Notes: generated by a model from the letters alone, not told the origin. Shown: positions 10,217 to 18,984, counted from the stretch's first letter. The stretch is DNA of 20,466 bases from Mesostigma viride (GCA_009746045.1 RPFO01000055.1:69001-89466), one strand, 5' to 3'. Numbers and translations: made by a program.

Positions 10217-13200
10217 GGGAGCCTGAATCCTCATCATTAACTACATACATGCCATCCATGTACGTACACGGGCCATGATGACACCATGGGAGCCTGAATC
10301 CTCCTCATTAATTACATACTTGCCATTCATGTACGTAGACGGGCCATGGAGACACCATGGGAGCCTGAATCCTCATCATTAATTACATAAATGCCATCCA
10401 TGTACGTAGACAAGCCATGATGACACCATGGGAGCCTGAATCCTCATCATTATATACAAAAATGCCATCCATGTACGTAGACGGGCCATGATGACACCAT
10501 GGGAGCCTGAATCCTCATCATTAATTACATAAATGCCAACCATGTACGTAGGCCAGCCATGATGACACCATGGGAGCCTGAATCCTCATCATTAATTACA
10601 TAAATGCCATCCATGTACGTAGACAAGCCATGATGACACCATGGGAGCCTGAATCCTCATCATTATATACAAAAATGCCATCCATGTACGTAGACGGGCC
10701 ATGATGACCCCATGGGAGCCTGAATCCTCCTCATTAATTACATAAATGCCAACCATGTACGTAGGCCAGCCATGATGACACCATGGGAGCCTGAATCCTC
10801 ATCATTAACTACATACATGCCATCCATGTACGTACACGGGCCATGATGACACCATGGGAGCCTGAATCCTCCTCATTAATTACATACTTGCTATTCATGT
10901 ACGTAGACGGGCCATGGAGACACCATGGGAGCCTGAATCCTCATCATTAATTACATAAATGCCATCCATGTACGTAGACAAGCCATGATGACACCATGGG
11001 AGCCTGAATCCTCATCATTATATACAAAAATGCCATCCATGTACGTAGACGGGCCATGATGACCCCATGGGAGCCTGAATCCTCATCATTAATTACATAA
11101 ATGCCATTCATGTACGTAGGCCAGCCATGATGACACCATGGGAGCCTGAATCCTCATCATTAATTACATACTTGCCATTCATGTACGTAGACGGGCCATG
11201 GAGACACCATGGGAGCCTGAATCCTCATCATTTACTATTCCTTGACATCCATGTACGTAGACGGGCCATGATGACACCATGGGAGCCTGAATCCTCATCA
11301 TTTACTATTCCTTGACATCCATGTACGTAGACGGGCCATGATGACACCATGGGAGCCTGAATCCTCCTCATTAATTACATAAATGCCAACCATGTACGTA
11401 GACGGGCCATGATGACACCATGGGAGCCTGAATCCTCATCATTACTTACATAAAGGCCATCCATGTACGTAGGCCAGCCATGGAGACACCATGGGAGCCT
11501 GAATCCTCCTCATTAATTACATAAATGCCAACCATGTACGTAGACAAGCCATGATGACCCCATGGGAGCCTGAATCCTCATCATTATATACAAAAATGCC
11601 ATCCATGTACGTAGACGGGCCATGATGACACCATGGGAGCCTGAATCCTCCTCATTAATTACATAAATGCCATTCATGTACGTAGGCCAGCCATGATGAC
11701 ACCATGGGAGCCTGAATCCTCATCATTAATTACATACTTGCCATTCATGTACGTAGACGGACCATGGAGACACCATGGGAGCCTGAATCCTCATCATTTA
11801 CTATTCCTTGACATCCATGTACGTAGACGGGCCATGATGACACCATGGGAGCCTGAATCCTCATCATTACTTACATAAAGGCCATCCATGTACGTAGACG
11901 GGCCATGATGACACCATGGGAGCCTAAATCCTCCTCATTAATTACATAAATGCCATCCATGTACGTAGGCCAGCCATGGAGACACCATGGGAGCCTGAAT
12001 CCTCCTCATTAATTACATAAATGCCAACCATGTACGTAGACAAGCCATGATGACCCCATGGGAGCCTGAATCCTCATCATTAATTACATAAATGCCATCC
12101 ATGTACGTAGACAAGCCATGATGACACCATGGGAGCCTGAATCCTCATCATTAACTACATACATGCCATCCATGTACGTACACGGGCCATGATGACACCA
12201 TGGGAGCCTGAATCCTCATCATTTACTATTCCTTGACATCCATGTACGTAGGCCAGCCATGGAGACACCATGGGAGCCTGAATCCTCCTCATTAATTACA
12301 TAAATGCCAACCATGTACGTAGACAAGCCATGATGACACCAATGGAGCCTGAATCCTCTTCATTTACTATTCCTTGACATCCATGTACGTAGACGGGCCA
12401 TGATGACACCATGGGAGCCTGAATCCTCATCATTAATTACATAAATGCCATTCATGTACGTAGACAAGCCATGATGACACCATGGGAGCCTGAATCCTCA
12501 TCATTAATTACATACATGCCATCCATGTACGTAGGCCATGCAGCCATGATGACACCATGGGAGCCTAAATCCTCCTCATTAATTACATAAATGCCAACCA
12601 TGTACGTAGACGGGCCATGATGACACCATGGGAGCCTGAATCCTCATCATTTTTTTTTCTTTGACATCCATGTACGTAGGCCAGCCATGATGACACCATG
12701 GGAGCCTGAATCCTCGTCATTTTTTTTCTTTGACATCCATGTACGTAGACGGGCCATGATGACACCATGGGAGCCTTGAATCCTCATCATTAATTACATA
12801 CATGCCATCCATGTACGTAGGCCAGCCATGATGAAACCATGGGAGCCTAAATCCTCCTCATTAATTACATAAATGCCAACCATGTACATAGGCCAGCCAT
12901 GGAGAGTCACACCATGGGAGCCTGAATCCTCCTCATTAATTACATACATGCCAACCATGTACGTAGACAAGCCATGATGACACCATGGGAGCCTGAATCC
13001 TCATCATTTACTTTTCCTTGACATCCATGTACGTAGACGGGCCATGATGACACCATGGGAGCCTGAATCCTCATCATTAATAACATAAATGCCATCCATG
13101 TACGTAGGCCAGCCATGATGACACCATGGGAGCCTAAATCCTCCTCATTAATTACATAAATGCCAACCATGTACGTAGACAAGCCATGATGACACCATGG

Positions 13201-14026
13201 GAGCCTGAATCCTAATCATTAATTACATACATGCCATCCATGTACGTACACGGGCCATGATGACACCATGGGAGCCTAAATCCTCATCATTAATTACATA
13301 AATGCCATCCATGTACGTAGACGGGCCATGATGACACCATGGGAGCCTGAATCCTCATCATTAAAAAAATACATGCCATCCATGTACGTAGACGGGCGAT
13401 GATGACACCATGGGAGCCTGAATCCTCATCATTAATTACATAAATGCCATCCATGTACGTAGGCCAGCCATGGAGACACCATGGGAGCCTGAATCCTCCT
13501 CATTAATGACATAAATGCCAACCATGTACGTAGACAAGCCATGATGACACCATGGGAGCCTGAATCCTCATCATTATATACAAAAATGCCATCCATGTAC
13601 GTAGACGGGCCATGATGACACCATGGGGGCCTGAATCCTCATCATTAATTACATAAATGCCAACCATGTACGTAGACAAGCCATGATGACACCATGGGAG
13701 CCTGAATCCTAATCATTAATTACATACATGCCATCCATGTACGTACACGGGCCATGATGACACCATGGGAGCCTAAATCCTCATCATTAATTACATAAAT
13801 GCCATCCATGTACGTAGACGGGCCATGATGACACCATGGGAGCCTGAATCCTCATCATTAAAAAAATACATGCCATCCATGTACATAGGCCAGCCATGGA
13901 GAGTCACACCATGGGAGCCTGTATCCTCATCATTAGTTACATAAATGCCATCCATGTACGTAGACGGGCCATGATGACACCATGGGAGCCTGAATCCTCA
14001 TCATTAATTACAAAAATGCCATCCAT
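10217..14026. repeat. Higher-order satellite copy 3 (partial, rearranged at its edge)
   Basis: It aligns with copy 2 at an offset of 4695 at its start and about 4478-4483 after 11.1 kb. The shift equals three units because copy 2 holds the extra ~212 bp. The empty target ATGGA is at 11480-11484. T-runs are shorter here (9 and 8) than in copies 1 and 2 (11 and 9). Beyond about 13.6 kb the variant order no longer follows copies 1 and 2: a block resembling 13210-13380 recurs near 13690-13870, then the order jumps to a GTACATAGGCC unit before the array ends. Confidence 0.82.
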
Positions 14027-14217
14027 TTCTGGCCTTGCCTTGCTTTGCATGCATCACCACAAAACATCAAATTTATTACAATATGTGTGCTAGCTCTATA
14101 CGGTGGAATAACACAGACATGTCTACCAGATGGCAACACGGCCATCTGTATGCTAGGGTGAGCACACTATGTGAATGTGCAGGGCCAGCCCACAGCAGCT
14201 GTGCCCCTGCTCTACCC
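14021..14217 (+). repeat. 197 bp direct repeat, copy 1
   Basis: It begins ATCCATTTCTGGCC at the end of the satellite and ends GCTCTACCC. By eye it is identical to 14450-14646. It starts inside the last satellite unit (the ATCCAT is shared), so the repeat edge and the satellite edge coincide. No TG...CA ends, primer-binding site or polypurine tract were seen, so a long terminal repeat is not supported. A 429 bp tandem duplication with a truncated second copy is simplest. Confidence 0.92.
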
Positions 14218-14250
14218 CTTTTGCCAGGGTGGGTGGGTGGGAGGCAAAAG
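14218..14250 (+). other. Hairpin with G-quadruplex motif in its loop
   Basis: CTTTTGCC (14218-14225) and GGCAAAAG (14243-14250) form a perfect 8 bp stem. The loop holds GGGTGGGTGGGTGGG (14227-14241), four G3 tracts separated by single T residues, the arrangement known for very stable parallel quadruplexes. Stem and quadruplex are compatible or alternative folds. Confidence 0.8.
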
Positions 14251-14449
14251 AAACAACCTGCTTCCCTAGAATGGAAGCCCACCCTTTATAGCAACCACCT
14301 CTCCAGCCAACCCCTACCTGGGTGGCTGGGGTACGGGTGCCAGCACAAAAAATATTTTTTTCTAAAATTATTTTTTCCTTTGGTGCTATACGGCGTTGCA
14401 TTCTCCGCTCAGCAGGTTAGTCATAGATAAAATGAGCATAGCTCACCAA
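14251..14449. other. Spacer between direct repeats; no gene
   Basis: It contains a CCAGCCA/TGGCTGG inverted repeat (14303-14309 and 14323-14329) and an A/T-rich stretch near 14346-14378. Open frames here are short, overlap on both strands, and match nothing I recognise. Confidence 0.6.
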
Positions 14450-14646
14450 ATCCATTTCTGGCCTTGCCTTGCTTTGCATGCATCACCACAAAACATCAAA
14501 TTTATTACAATATGTGTGCTAGCTCTATACGGTGGAATAACACAGACATGTCTACCAGATGGCAACACGGCCATCTGTATGCTAGGGTGAGCACACTATG
14601 TGAATGTGCAGGGCCAGCCCACAGCAGCTGTGCCCCTGCTCTACCC
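14450..14646 (+). repeat. 197 bp direct repeat, copy 2
   Basis: Identical to 14021-14217 at a constant offset of 429 bp. It diverges after GCTCTACCC (followed by ACATCTCC here and CTTTTGCC in copy 1). The flank before it (AGCTCACCAA) is unlike the satellite. Confidence 0.92.
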
Positions 14647-14777
14647 ACATCTCCTTACATGGCTAACAGCCGAAAAATACGTAGGACATGCAAAAAAGAA
14701 AACTTAAAACTACCTAGCTATGGGGGTACTTTGTCCCAACCCAGGTTCACCCTCGGGTTAGTTAAACCATTTCCCCC

Positions 14778-14805
14778 CTGACCTCCCACACAAGGGTGAG
14801 GTCAG
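14778..14805. other. 8 bp hairpin downstream of the recombinase
   Basis: CTGACCTC (14778-14785) and GAGGTCAG (14798-14805) are exact reverse complements with a 12-base loop. They lie 38 bases beyond the recombinase stop codon on its downstream side, so the hairpin would be in its 3' untranslated region. It could also be one end of a larger element, but no partner copy is visible. Confidence 0.4.
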
Positions 14806-14843
14806 TTGATAGCTAAAAGACGAGAGATAAAAACAGGAGGACG

Positions 14844-15421
14844 TCAAAACACGACGCCACCGAAGTGGCGCCGGAACGCCGCTGGGTCAAAACCCAGGGC
14901 CTGAGCCCAGAGGGCGGGTGGGATGTCGCGCCCCAGGAGGCTGCGGTGGGGGCCAATGTAGCGCGTGACCGAGAGGGCCGAAGCCCACCGGCCGCGCAGC
15001 TGGATGGCCTCCGGCGACTCGCCAGCGATGGCGTCGTGCGTCGCCCCCCATGCCGGAGGCTGTGAAAAGAAAACATCCCTGGGATGCTCATGCGGGCCTG
15101 CACAGCCTCCCACTGCTGCCTAGCCTGGCTGTACGTTAAGCCCCGAAAGAGGAGTGCCTCCGGGGGCTGGCCAGCCGTCAGACGTCGCAGGAGCCACAAA
15201 GAAAGTGGATCCCGGACGAGGACGTGCTGGGCCGCCCCCTGCGCAGTTTTGGGGTTGCGCAGCACAAGGGCACCGACCATGGGCCCTGGCTCGAGAAGGG
15301 GGTGGCCGGGATGAGCCACATCCCGAACCCGCAGCCCTAGCGCCTCGCTAATGCGTAAATACTGCTGGAAAGCAATAATAATCAACGCACTCAAGTGCAC
15401 CTGTCGACGTGAAACTAGCAA
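14844..15421 (-). pseudogene. Tyrosine recombinase (integrase) catalytic domain, frameshifted and N-terminally incomplete
   Basis: Tyrosine recombinases cut and rejoin DNA through a covalent 3'-phosphotyrosine using a conserved Arg-Lys-His-Arg-His/Trp-Tyr set. From 15421 the first frame gives RISEAL with Arg (residue 23), a strand-borne Lys in NPKT (58), and box II HSLRHGG (His120, Arg123). It then leaves register. The second frame, stopping at 14844, gives ATHDAIAGESPEAI, GRW (Trp) and TRYIGP (Tyr). The switch falls in a six-G run (plus-strand C6, 15044-15049), where one extra G would join the frames. The first frame stays open about 95 bases beyond 15421 but shows no core-binding domain, so an upstream exon or the whole N-terminus is missing. 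The region is richer in G+C than its neighbours. It may come from a DIRS-, Ngaro- or Crypton-like element, or an unplaced algal or dinoflagellate type. I found no partner genes to decide. Confidence 0.85.
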
Positions 15422-16357
15422 CAGGGCAGTGAAATAGCATGTAAGGTACGCCCCCGCCCGCCCCTGGCATGGTACAGTACCAACCCGCGGTAACGCAACT
15501 AGTTACGCAACTAATCAAAAAAAATTAAATGACGTATTTATATGAAGGAAGTGTAGGGCTACCCAACGCCACCTTCCGTTGCGTAAAAGCTTATGTCTAC
15601 AGAAAGATACGGGGTCAGGAAGAATCGCCATAGCCAGTTCCGCAAAAGGCACTCACCGATTTTGCGGTTCCGCAACGAGGGAGAAACGCAACAAACATGG
15701 GGTACCCTCGATGTAGGGGCCAATAATGAACTGACGCGTTGCGGTTAAAAAGGATGCGGCGGAAGTCAGAAGTCTGAAATTGATCGATCCTCAGTTATTA
15801 CGTCTGGCTTCCTCGTATTTACGAAAGGTGCGTAAGGGCTGCCACCGGTACGTACAGTACGTAGTACCAGGTCCGCCATGGCATATCGACGTGTTAAAAT
15901 TTGGCATACACGCCAAAATTAATTTTGCCCGACAGGCTCATGAAATATAATGTGTTCGCTTGGACTGTTTATATGTACTGAAAGCATAGCATCATTGACG
16001 ATGGCTTGTGCGAAATCCTCACATTAATATGTAAAGTACTAATCGTGGATCGGACGTGCATAACGTCGCTCCACACGTAAGCCAGCCATAATTTCAATGC
16101 ACAAGGATACACATTTCCATCACCATTCATCTTCATCATCCTGAACGACTCGAAAACGCGGAAAAGATAACGGCAGGCTCGAGCTACCATGGTCCGGATT
16201 CTCCCGATTTCTGGCCTGCGCTGGTTGTCTCTTTGATAACGTGCATGTACCAAAAAATTTGTGGGCGCGGTGTACGTATTTTTCACACTTGATCATCGTG
16301 AACCGGCGTGTACCCTCGTCCGGCGCACGCATTACATACTACATACACGTGTACGTA
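15422..16357. other. No gene recognised
   Basis: About 0.9 kb of mixed composition. Frames of up to 105 codons (minus strand, 15969-16286) show no domain. Small motifs recur: GCGTAA/TTACGC and GTTGCG words near 15490-15760, and tacgta-rich sequence at 15847-15870 and 16351-16358. Nothing resembles the missing N-terminal part of the recombinase. Confidence 0.6.
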
Positions 16358-16439
16358 CGACAGGACAACAGCTATCTATCAATGATGATAGATAGCTGTT
16401 TGTCCTGTCGGTCATTGATAGATAGCTGTTGTCCTGTCG
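16358..16439. repeat. Three-part inverted repeat (hairpin with two alternative partners)
   Basis: A 28-base arm at 16358-16385 (CGACAGGACAACAGCTATCT then ATCAATGA) is exactly complementary to 16412-16439. A shorter inverted copy with one extra T lies between them at 16386-16410. The first arm can therefore pair with either the near copy (no loop, one bulge) or the far copy (28 bp perfect, 26-base loop). No promoter or surrounding gene was seen. It may be a small foldback element or its footprint. Confidence 0.85.
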
Positions 16440-16559
16440 GAGATAGTACAACAATTACAATACATCATCACTTGATCTTAGCTTGCAATTTATAAACATT
16501 AAATCATCATTTTTAAAAGGAACAAATATAATTGATCATCCACAAGTCCGCCTGTAAGT

Positions 16560-16611
16560 GGGTGCACACGGGTGTACACTACGGGTGTACACAGGTGTAC
16601 ACGCCGGGTGT
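16560..16611 (+). repeat. Short GGTGTACAC repeats
   Basis: Four to five near-copies of GGTGTACAC (one is GGTGCACAC) with short spacers. Each contains the self-complementary core GTGTACAC or GTGCAC. No function is assigned. Confidence 0.6.
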
Positions 16612-16644
16612 ATTATGTAGTAGAAACAGCCCGGTACATGCTCT

Positions 16645-16915
16645 ACTACCAGTCTGCCACACGCTAAGTGTCGTTGGTATGTAGCTAGTGGCGTGACCCA
16701 CAACGTCGTTGTGGGTCACGCTCCACTTCGGTCTACTGCCACACGCCGTGTCGGCGCTTGGTATCTACATCTATGTGGTGGCGTGACCCACAACGTCGTT
16801 GTGGGTCACGCTCCACTTCGGTCTATGTACTGCCATGCCACACGCTAAGTGTCGGCGCTTGGTATGTAAGCTTATCTTACTGTATTTAGTCATTTTAGTG
16901 GCGTGATCCACAACG
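16645..16915. repeat. ~90 bp tandem repeat bearing 31 bp palindromes (2.6 copies)
   Basis: The repeating order is TGCCACACGC...GTGTCG, TTGGTAT, then GTGGCGTGACCCACAACG, its mirror, and CTCCACTTCGGTCTA. Perfect palindromes (15 bp arms, one central T) lie at 16691-16721 and 16781-16811, exactly 90 bases apart. The third unit keeps only one arm (GCGTGATCCACAACG, 16901-16915, one change) and then diverges. Smaller hairpins ACACGC/GTGT sit in each unit. Confidence 0.88.
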
Positions 16916-16987
16916 AAGCCGATACATGTGTACCCTCATCTGACACTTATGTACTAATACCGTCTCTGACACATATGTAAGTACTAA

Positions 16988-17425
16988 TAATGCCGTCTCC
17001 CAAGGTACGCAATCTACCGACTTGCGTGCTCAAGGGGCCGGTTTTCCCCCGGGTGCGCACTTCTCAGAATCGCACGACCACACCGCGCGCAACCTGGAGT
17101 GTGCGTTTGAAAGAAAACAATGCCATTTCCAAAGGTGTAGGTACGCAATCTATCGACTTTACTAGGGAGTGCGTAACTAGGGAGTGCGCAAGGGGCCGGT
17201 TTCCCCCCGGGTGCGCACTTCTCAGAATCGCACAACCACACCGCGCGCAACCTGGAGTGTGCGTTTGAAAGAAAACAATGCCATTTCCAAAGGTGTAGGT
17301 ACGCAATCTATCGACTTTACTAGGGAGTGCGTAACTAGGGAGTGCGCAAGGGGCCGGTTTCCCCCCGGGTGCGCACTTCTCAGAATCGCACGACCACACC
17401 GTGCAACCTGAAGTGCGTGAATTGG
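16988..17425 (+). repeat. 158 bp tandem repeat, ~2.6 copies
   Basis: The landmark AAGGGGCCGGTTT occurs at 17032, 17190 and 17348, an exact 158 bp period. Units run through CCCGGGTGCGCACTTCTCAG, CGCACGACCACACCG, GAAAACAATGCC and TACGCAATCTA. The first unit is incomplete at its left and the third decays after CGACCACACCG. Within units, AGGGAGTGCGTAACT and AGGGAGTGCGC form a small direct duplication. Long frames on both strands here are translations of the repeat. Confidence 0.9.
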
Positions 17426-18271
17426 CACCGTGCGCGTTTCGGAAATGCACGACTTAGCCATGGCGGCTTTGCACCCGTGCTTGCAATTTACTGTACGTTT
17501 GCGGACGAATTTCCCGGCCAAACTCAGGAAATAGAGCTTATACGTCCCAAATATGATTCGGATCAATTTTTAGCTCGCGGGGATGCGATTTACCACGTGC
17601 CGTCAGTGTTCTTGCTGGGAAAAACTGCGATCAGGCAGGTTCGACGGAATTGATTACTACAAGTGCTTTACGGCGCAACCCGGCGGGTGTCTAGGTTTAT
17701 TTAATTACTTGTTATCATGCATCGTCGTTGAATATAGGCAGCGGCAGTAAAGATGTGACGATTTTGACCACCCTGTCACATCACAGCTTGTGTGCCGCAA
17801 AGTGCCGCTTTTGCGGGCACTGCCTGGGCCAAGGTAACGTTAGCCATGCAAGGTATGGCTGGTTTATCGTTCCCCCATGGTTTCCTGACGTTTGTAAATG
17901 AATTTAATCTTGTGAGGCGTTGTCACTTTTCAGCCTTGATGATCTTTCTCGACCGTTGCCTGGCCCTCTCTAAAGCCCTCTTTTTTTACCATGCAAATGC
18001 CACACCATGGTGTGGTAGTGCATGTTTCTAACGCTAAATGCGTTGAATAACATTCATAGATGTTATTTATTCTTTTGCTACGTTCATATTGCGTGATTGT
18101 TTGGCCATGGGCTGCTTCAAGGGTGCTTTCAAGCTTATACGGGTGATAGAAAATCTTGGTGACAAACCATGGGCATAATGTGCCAGTCAGTATGCTGGCC
18201 ATGTCATGTCAAAATAAACAGTTTAGCCAGGAGGAGGAGGATTATAAGATGCTGAGCTGGGCTTACAACTG
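17426..18271. other. No gene recognised; a few small palindromes
   Basis: Mostly unique sequence. Frames of up to ~110 codons enter from the 158 bp repeat and carry no motif. Hairpins seen: GTGCCGCAAA/TTTGCGGGCAC (17792-17820, one bulge), and AATAACAT/ATGTTATT near 18048-18069. Of the other frames, 17792-18031 (+) and 17930-18202 (-) overlap each other and neither resembles a known protein. Confidence 0.55.
18000..18015. repeat. 16 bp perfect palindrome
   Basis: CCACACCATGGTGTGG is fully self-complementary. It is flanked by ATGCA on the left (17991-17995) and TGCAT on the right, which can extend the stem across a short internal loop. Confidence 0.75.
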
Positions 18272-18287
18272 TTTAGGGTTTAGGGTT
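18272..18287 (+). repeat. Interstitial TTTAGGG pair (plant/alga-type telomere motif)
   Basis: Two perfect TTTAGGG copies plus TT, directly before the G-rich minisatellite. TTTAGGG is the common telomere repeat of plants and many algae. Two copies are too few to prove a telomeric origin. Confidence 0.5.
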
Positions 18288-18475
18288 GTGATGGTTGGAT
18301 GGTTGGGGGCTGCAGCTAGCGTGCGTGGATAAATAGTGGTTGGATGGTGAGGATTTGCTGCCATGTGTGCATGGATGGTGGTGGGATGGTGGGGGGTTGC
18401 AGCCATGCATGCGTGGATGGTGGTGGGATGGTGGGGGGGTGCAGCCATGCGTGCATGGATGGTGGTTGCAACTGC
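18288..18475 (-). repeat. ~42 bp minisatellite, G-rich strand on plus (left arm)
   Basis: About four units of the form GCATGGATGGTGG-TGGGATGGTGGGGGG-TTGCAGCCATGC. This is the reverse complement of the unit in the larger array at 18985-19590. The period is divisible by three, which keeps frames open without coding constraint. Confidence 0.88.
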
Positions 18476-18518
18476 CCATTGTTCATGATCCAAGAAATTT
18501 ACGGCTAGACTATGCGAA

Positions 18519-18779
18519 GTTGAATTGAATTATTTAAATTGAATAGAATTGAATTGAACTGAACTGACTTGAATTGACTTGAATTGACTTGAATTGAATT
18601 GAATTGAATTGAATTGAATTGAATTGAATTGAATTGAATTGAATTGAATTGAATTGAATTGAATTGAATTGAATTGAATTGAATTGAATTGAATTGAATT
18701 GAATTGAATTGAATTGAATTGAATTGAATTGAATTGAATTGAATTGAATTGAATTGAATTGAATTGATTGAATTGAATT
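18519..18779 (+). repeat. (GAATT)n microsatellite with a pure run of 35 copies
   Basis: Imperfect GAATT-type copies (including GACTTGAATT variants) lead into an uninterrupted 175 bp run, 18591-18765, of 35 identical pentamers, then GATTGAATTGAATTG. The pure core with degenerate flanks is the usual mark of active slippage. The minus-strand frame repeating FNSIQ is a by-product. Confidence 0.97.
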
Positions 18780-18898
18780 GTCAATTGAACTGTCAATTGA
18801 GTTGTCAATTGAATTGTCAATTGAGTTGTCAATTGAATTGTCAATTGAATTGTCAATTGAATTGTCAATTCAATTGTCAATTGTCAATTGTCAATTGA
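18780..18898 (+). repeat. 12 bp repeat (TCAATTGAATTG) collapsing to 7 bp
   Basis: About eight units of TCAATTGAATTG with A/G/C variants (TCAATTGAACTG, TCAATTGAGTTG), ending in three TCAATTG 7-mers. Each unit contains the palindrome CAATTG. It adjoins the GAATT tract and probably derives from it. Confidence 0.93.
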
Positions 18899-18984
18899 AC
18901 TAAATTTCGTCTCATTTAATCAGTAAGCTTACTTTAATCCATTAATTATAATCCATGACTTAGAAGTATCAAGAAGTCCCTACA
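18899..18984. other. Short unique joint between repeats
   Basis: An A/T-rich stretch followed by CTCCCTACA-like words that grade into the C-rich minisatellite. No gene is seen. Confidence 0.5.

Larger units (their letters stand above)
1..14026. repeat. ~71 bp satellite array, ~183 units, with higher-order structure
   Basis: A head-to-tail array of a ~71 bp unit whose core reads GGGAGCCTGAATCC, then a variable segment, then CCATGTACGTAGACGGGCC and ATGATGACACCAT. It is open at the left edge and ends abruptly near 14026, where the last unit runs into unique sequence (ATTTCTGGCC). Unit variants recur: the middle segment is TTAATTACATAAATGCC, TTATATACAAAAATGCC, TTTACTATTCCTTGAC, a T-run followed by CTTTGAC, or TTAACTACATACATGCC. 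The linker is GACGGGCC, GACAAGCC, ACACGGGCC or GGCCAGCC. The unit length is not a multiple of three and frames close within 1-3 units on either strand, so it is judged non-coding. The only foreign sequence is the element at 1269-2300. The array looks like satellite DNA, and whether it is centromeric, pericentromeric or subtelomeric cannot be told from sequence. Confidence 0.97.

Noticed and set aside
911-13182. Many 61-83 codon frames in the 71 bp array (MMTPWEPESSS and HGVIMAGLRTW types)
   Set aside because: They recur on both strands wherever three units happen to stay open, shift frame every unit, and follow the repeat phase exactly. They are translations of non-coding satellite.
1-14026. 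CRISPR array or integron attC array
   Set aside because: Units abut directly with no unique spacers or cassettes between them, and no cas genes are present. The nearby recombinase does not make the contiguous 71 bp repeats an integron.
1-14026. CENP-B box in the satellite unit
   Set aside because: Only the AnnCGGG half (AGACGGG) fits. The TTCG half is absent in the common unit variants.
14021-14646. Miniature LTR retrotransposon (TRIM) formed by the 197 bp direct repeats
   Set aside because: The repeats do not have TG...CA ends, and I saw no primer-binding site, polypurine tract or target duplication.
14035-14781. 131- and 105-codon plus-strand frames starting MPCFACITTKHQ
   Set aside because: They share their beginnings only because of the direct repeat, diverge after it, and contain no domain.
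14865-15351. Plus-strand frames opposite the recombinase
   Set aside because: They are GC-rich shadows of the minus-strand catalytic domain.
15969-16286. 105-codon minus-strand frame as the recombinase N-terminus
   Set aside because: It shows no helical core-binding-domain pattern, is 550 bp away with stops between, and no convincing splice pair joins it to 15421.
17014-17566. Long frames on both strands over the 158 bp repeat
   Set aside because: They repeat the same peptide in register with the tandem units, and the strands compete. No protein motif is present.
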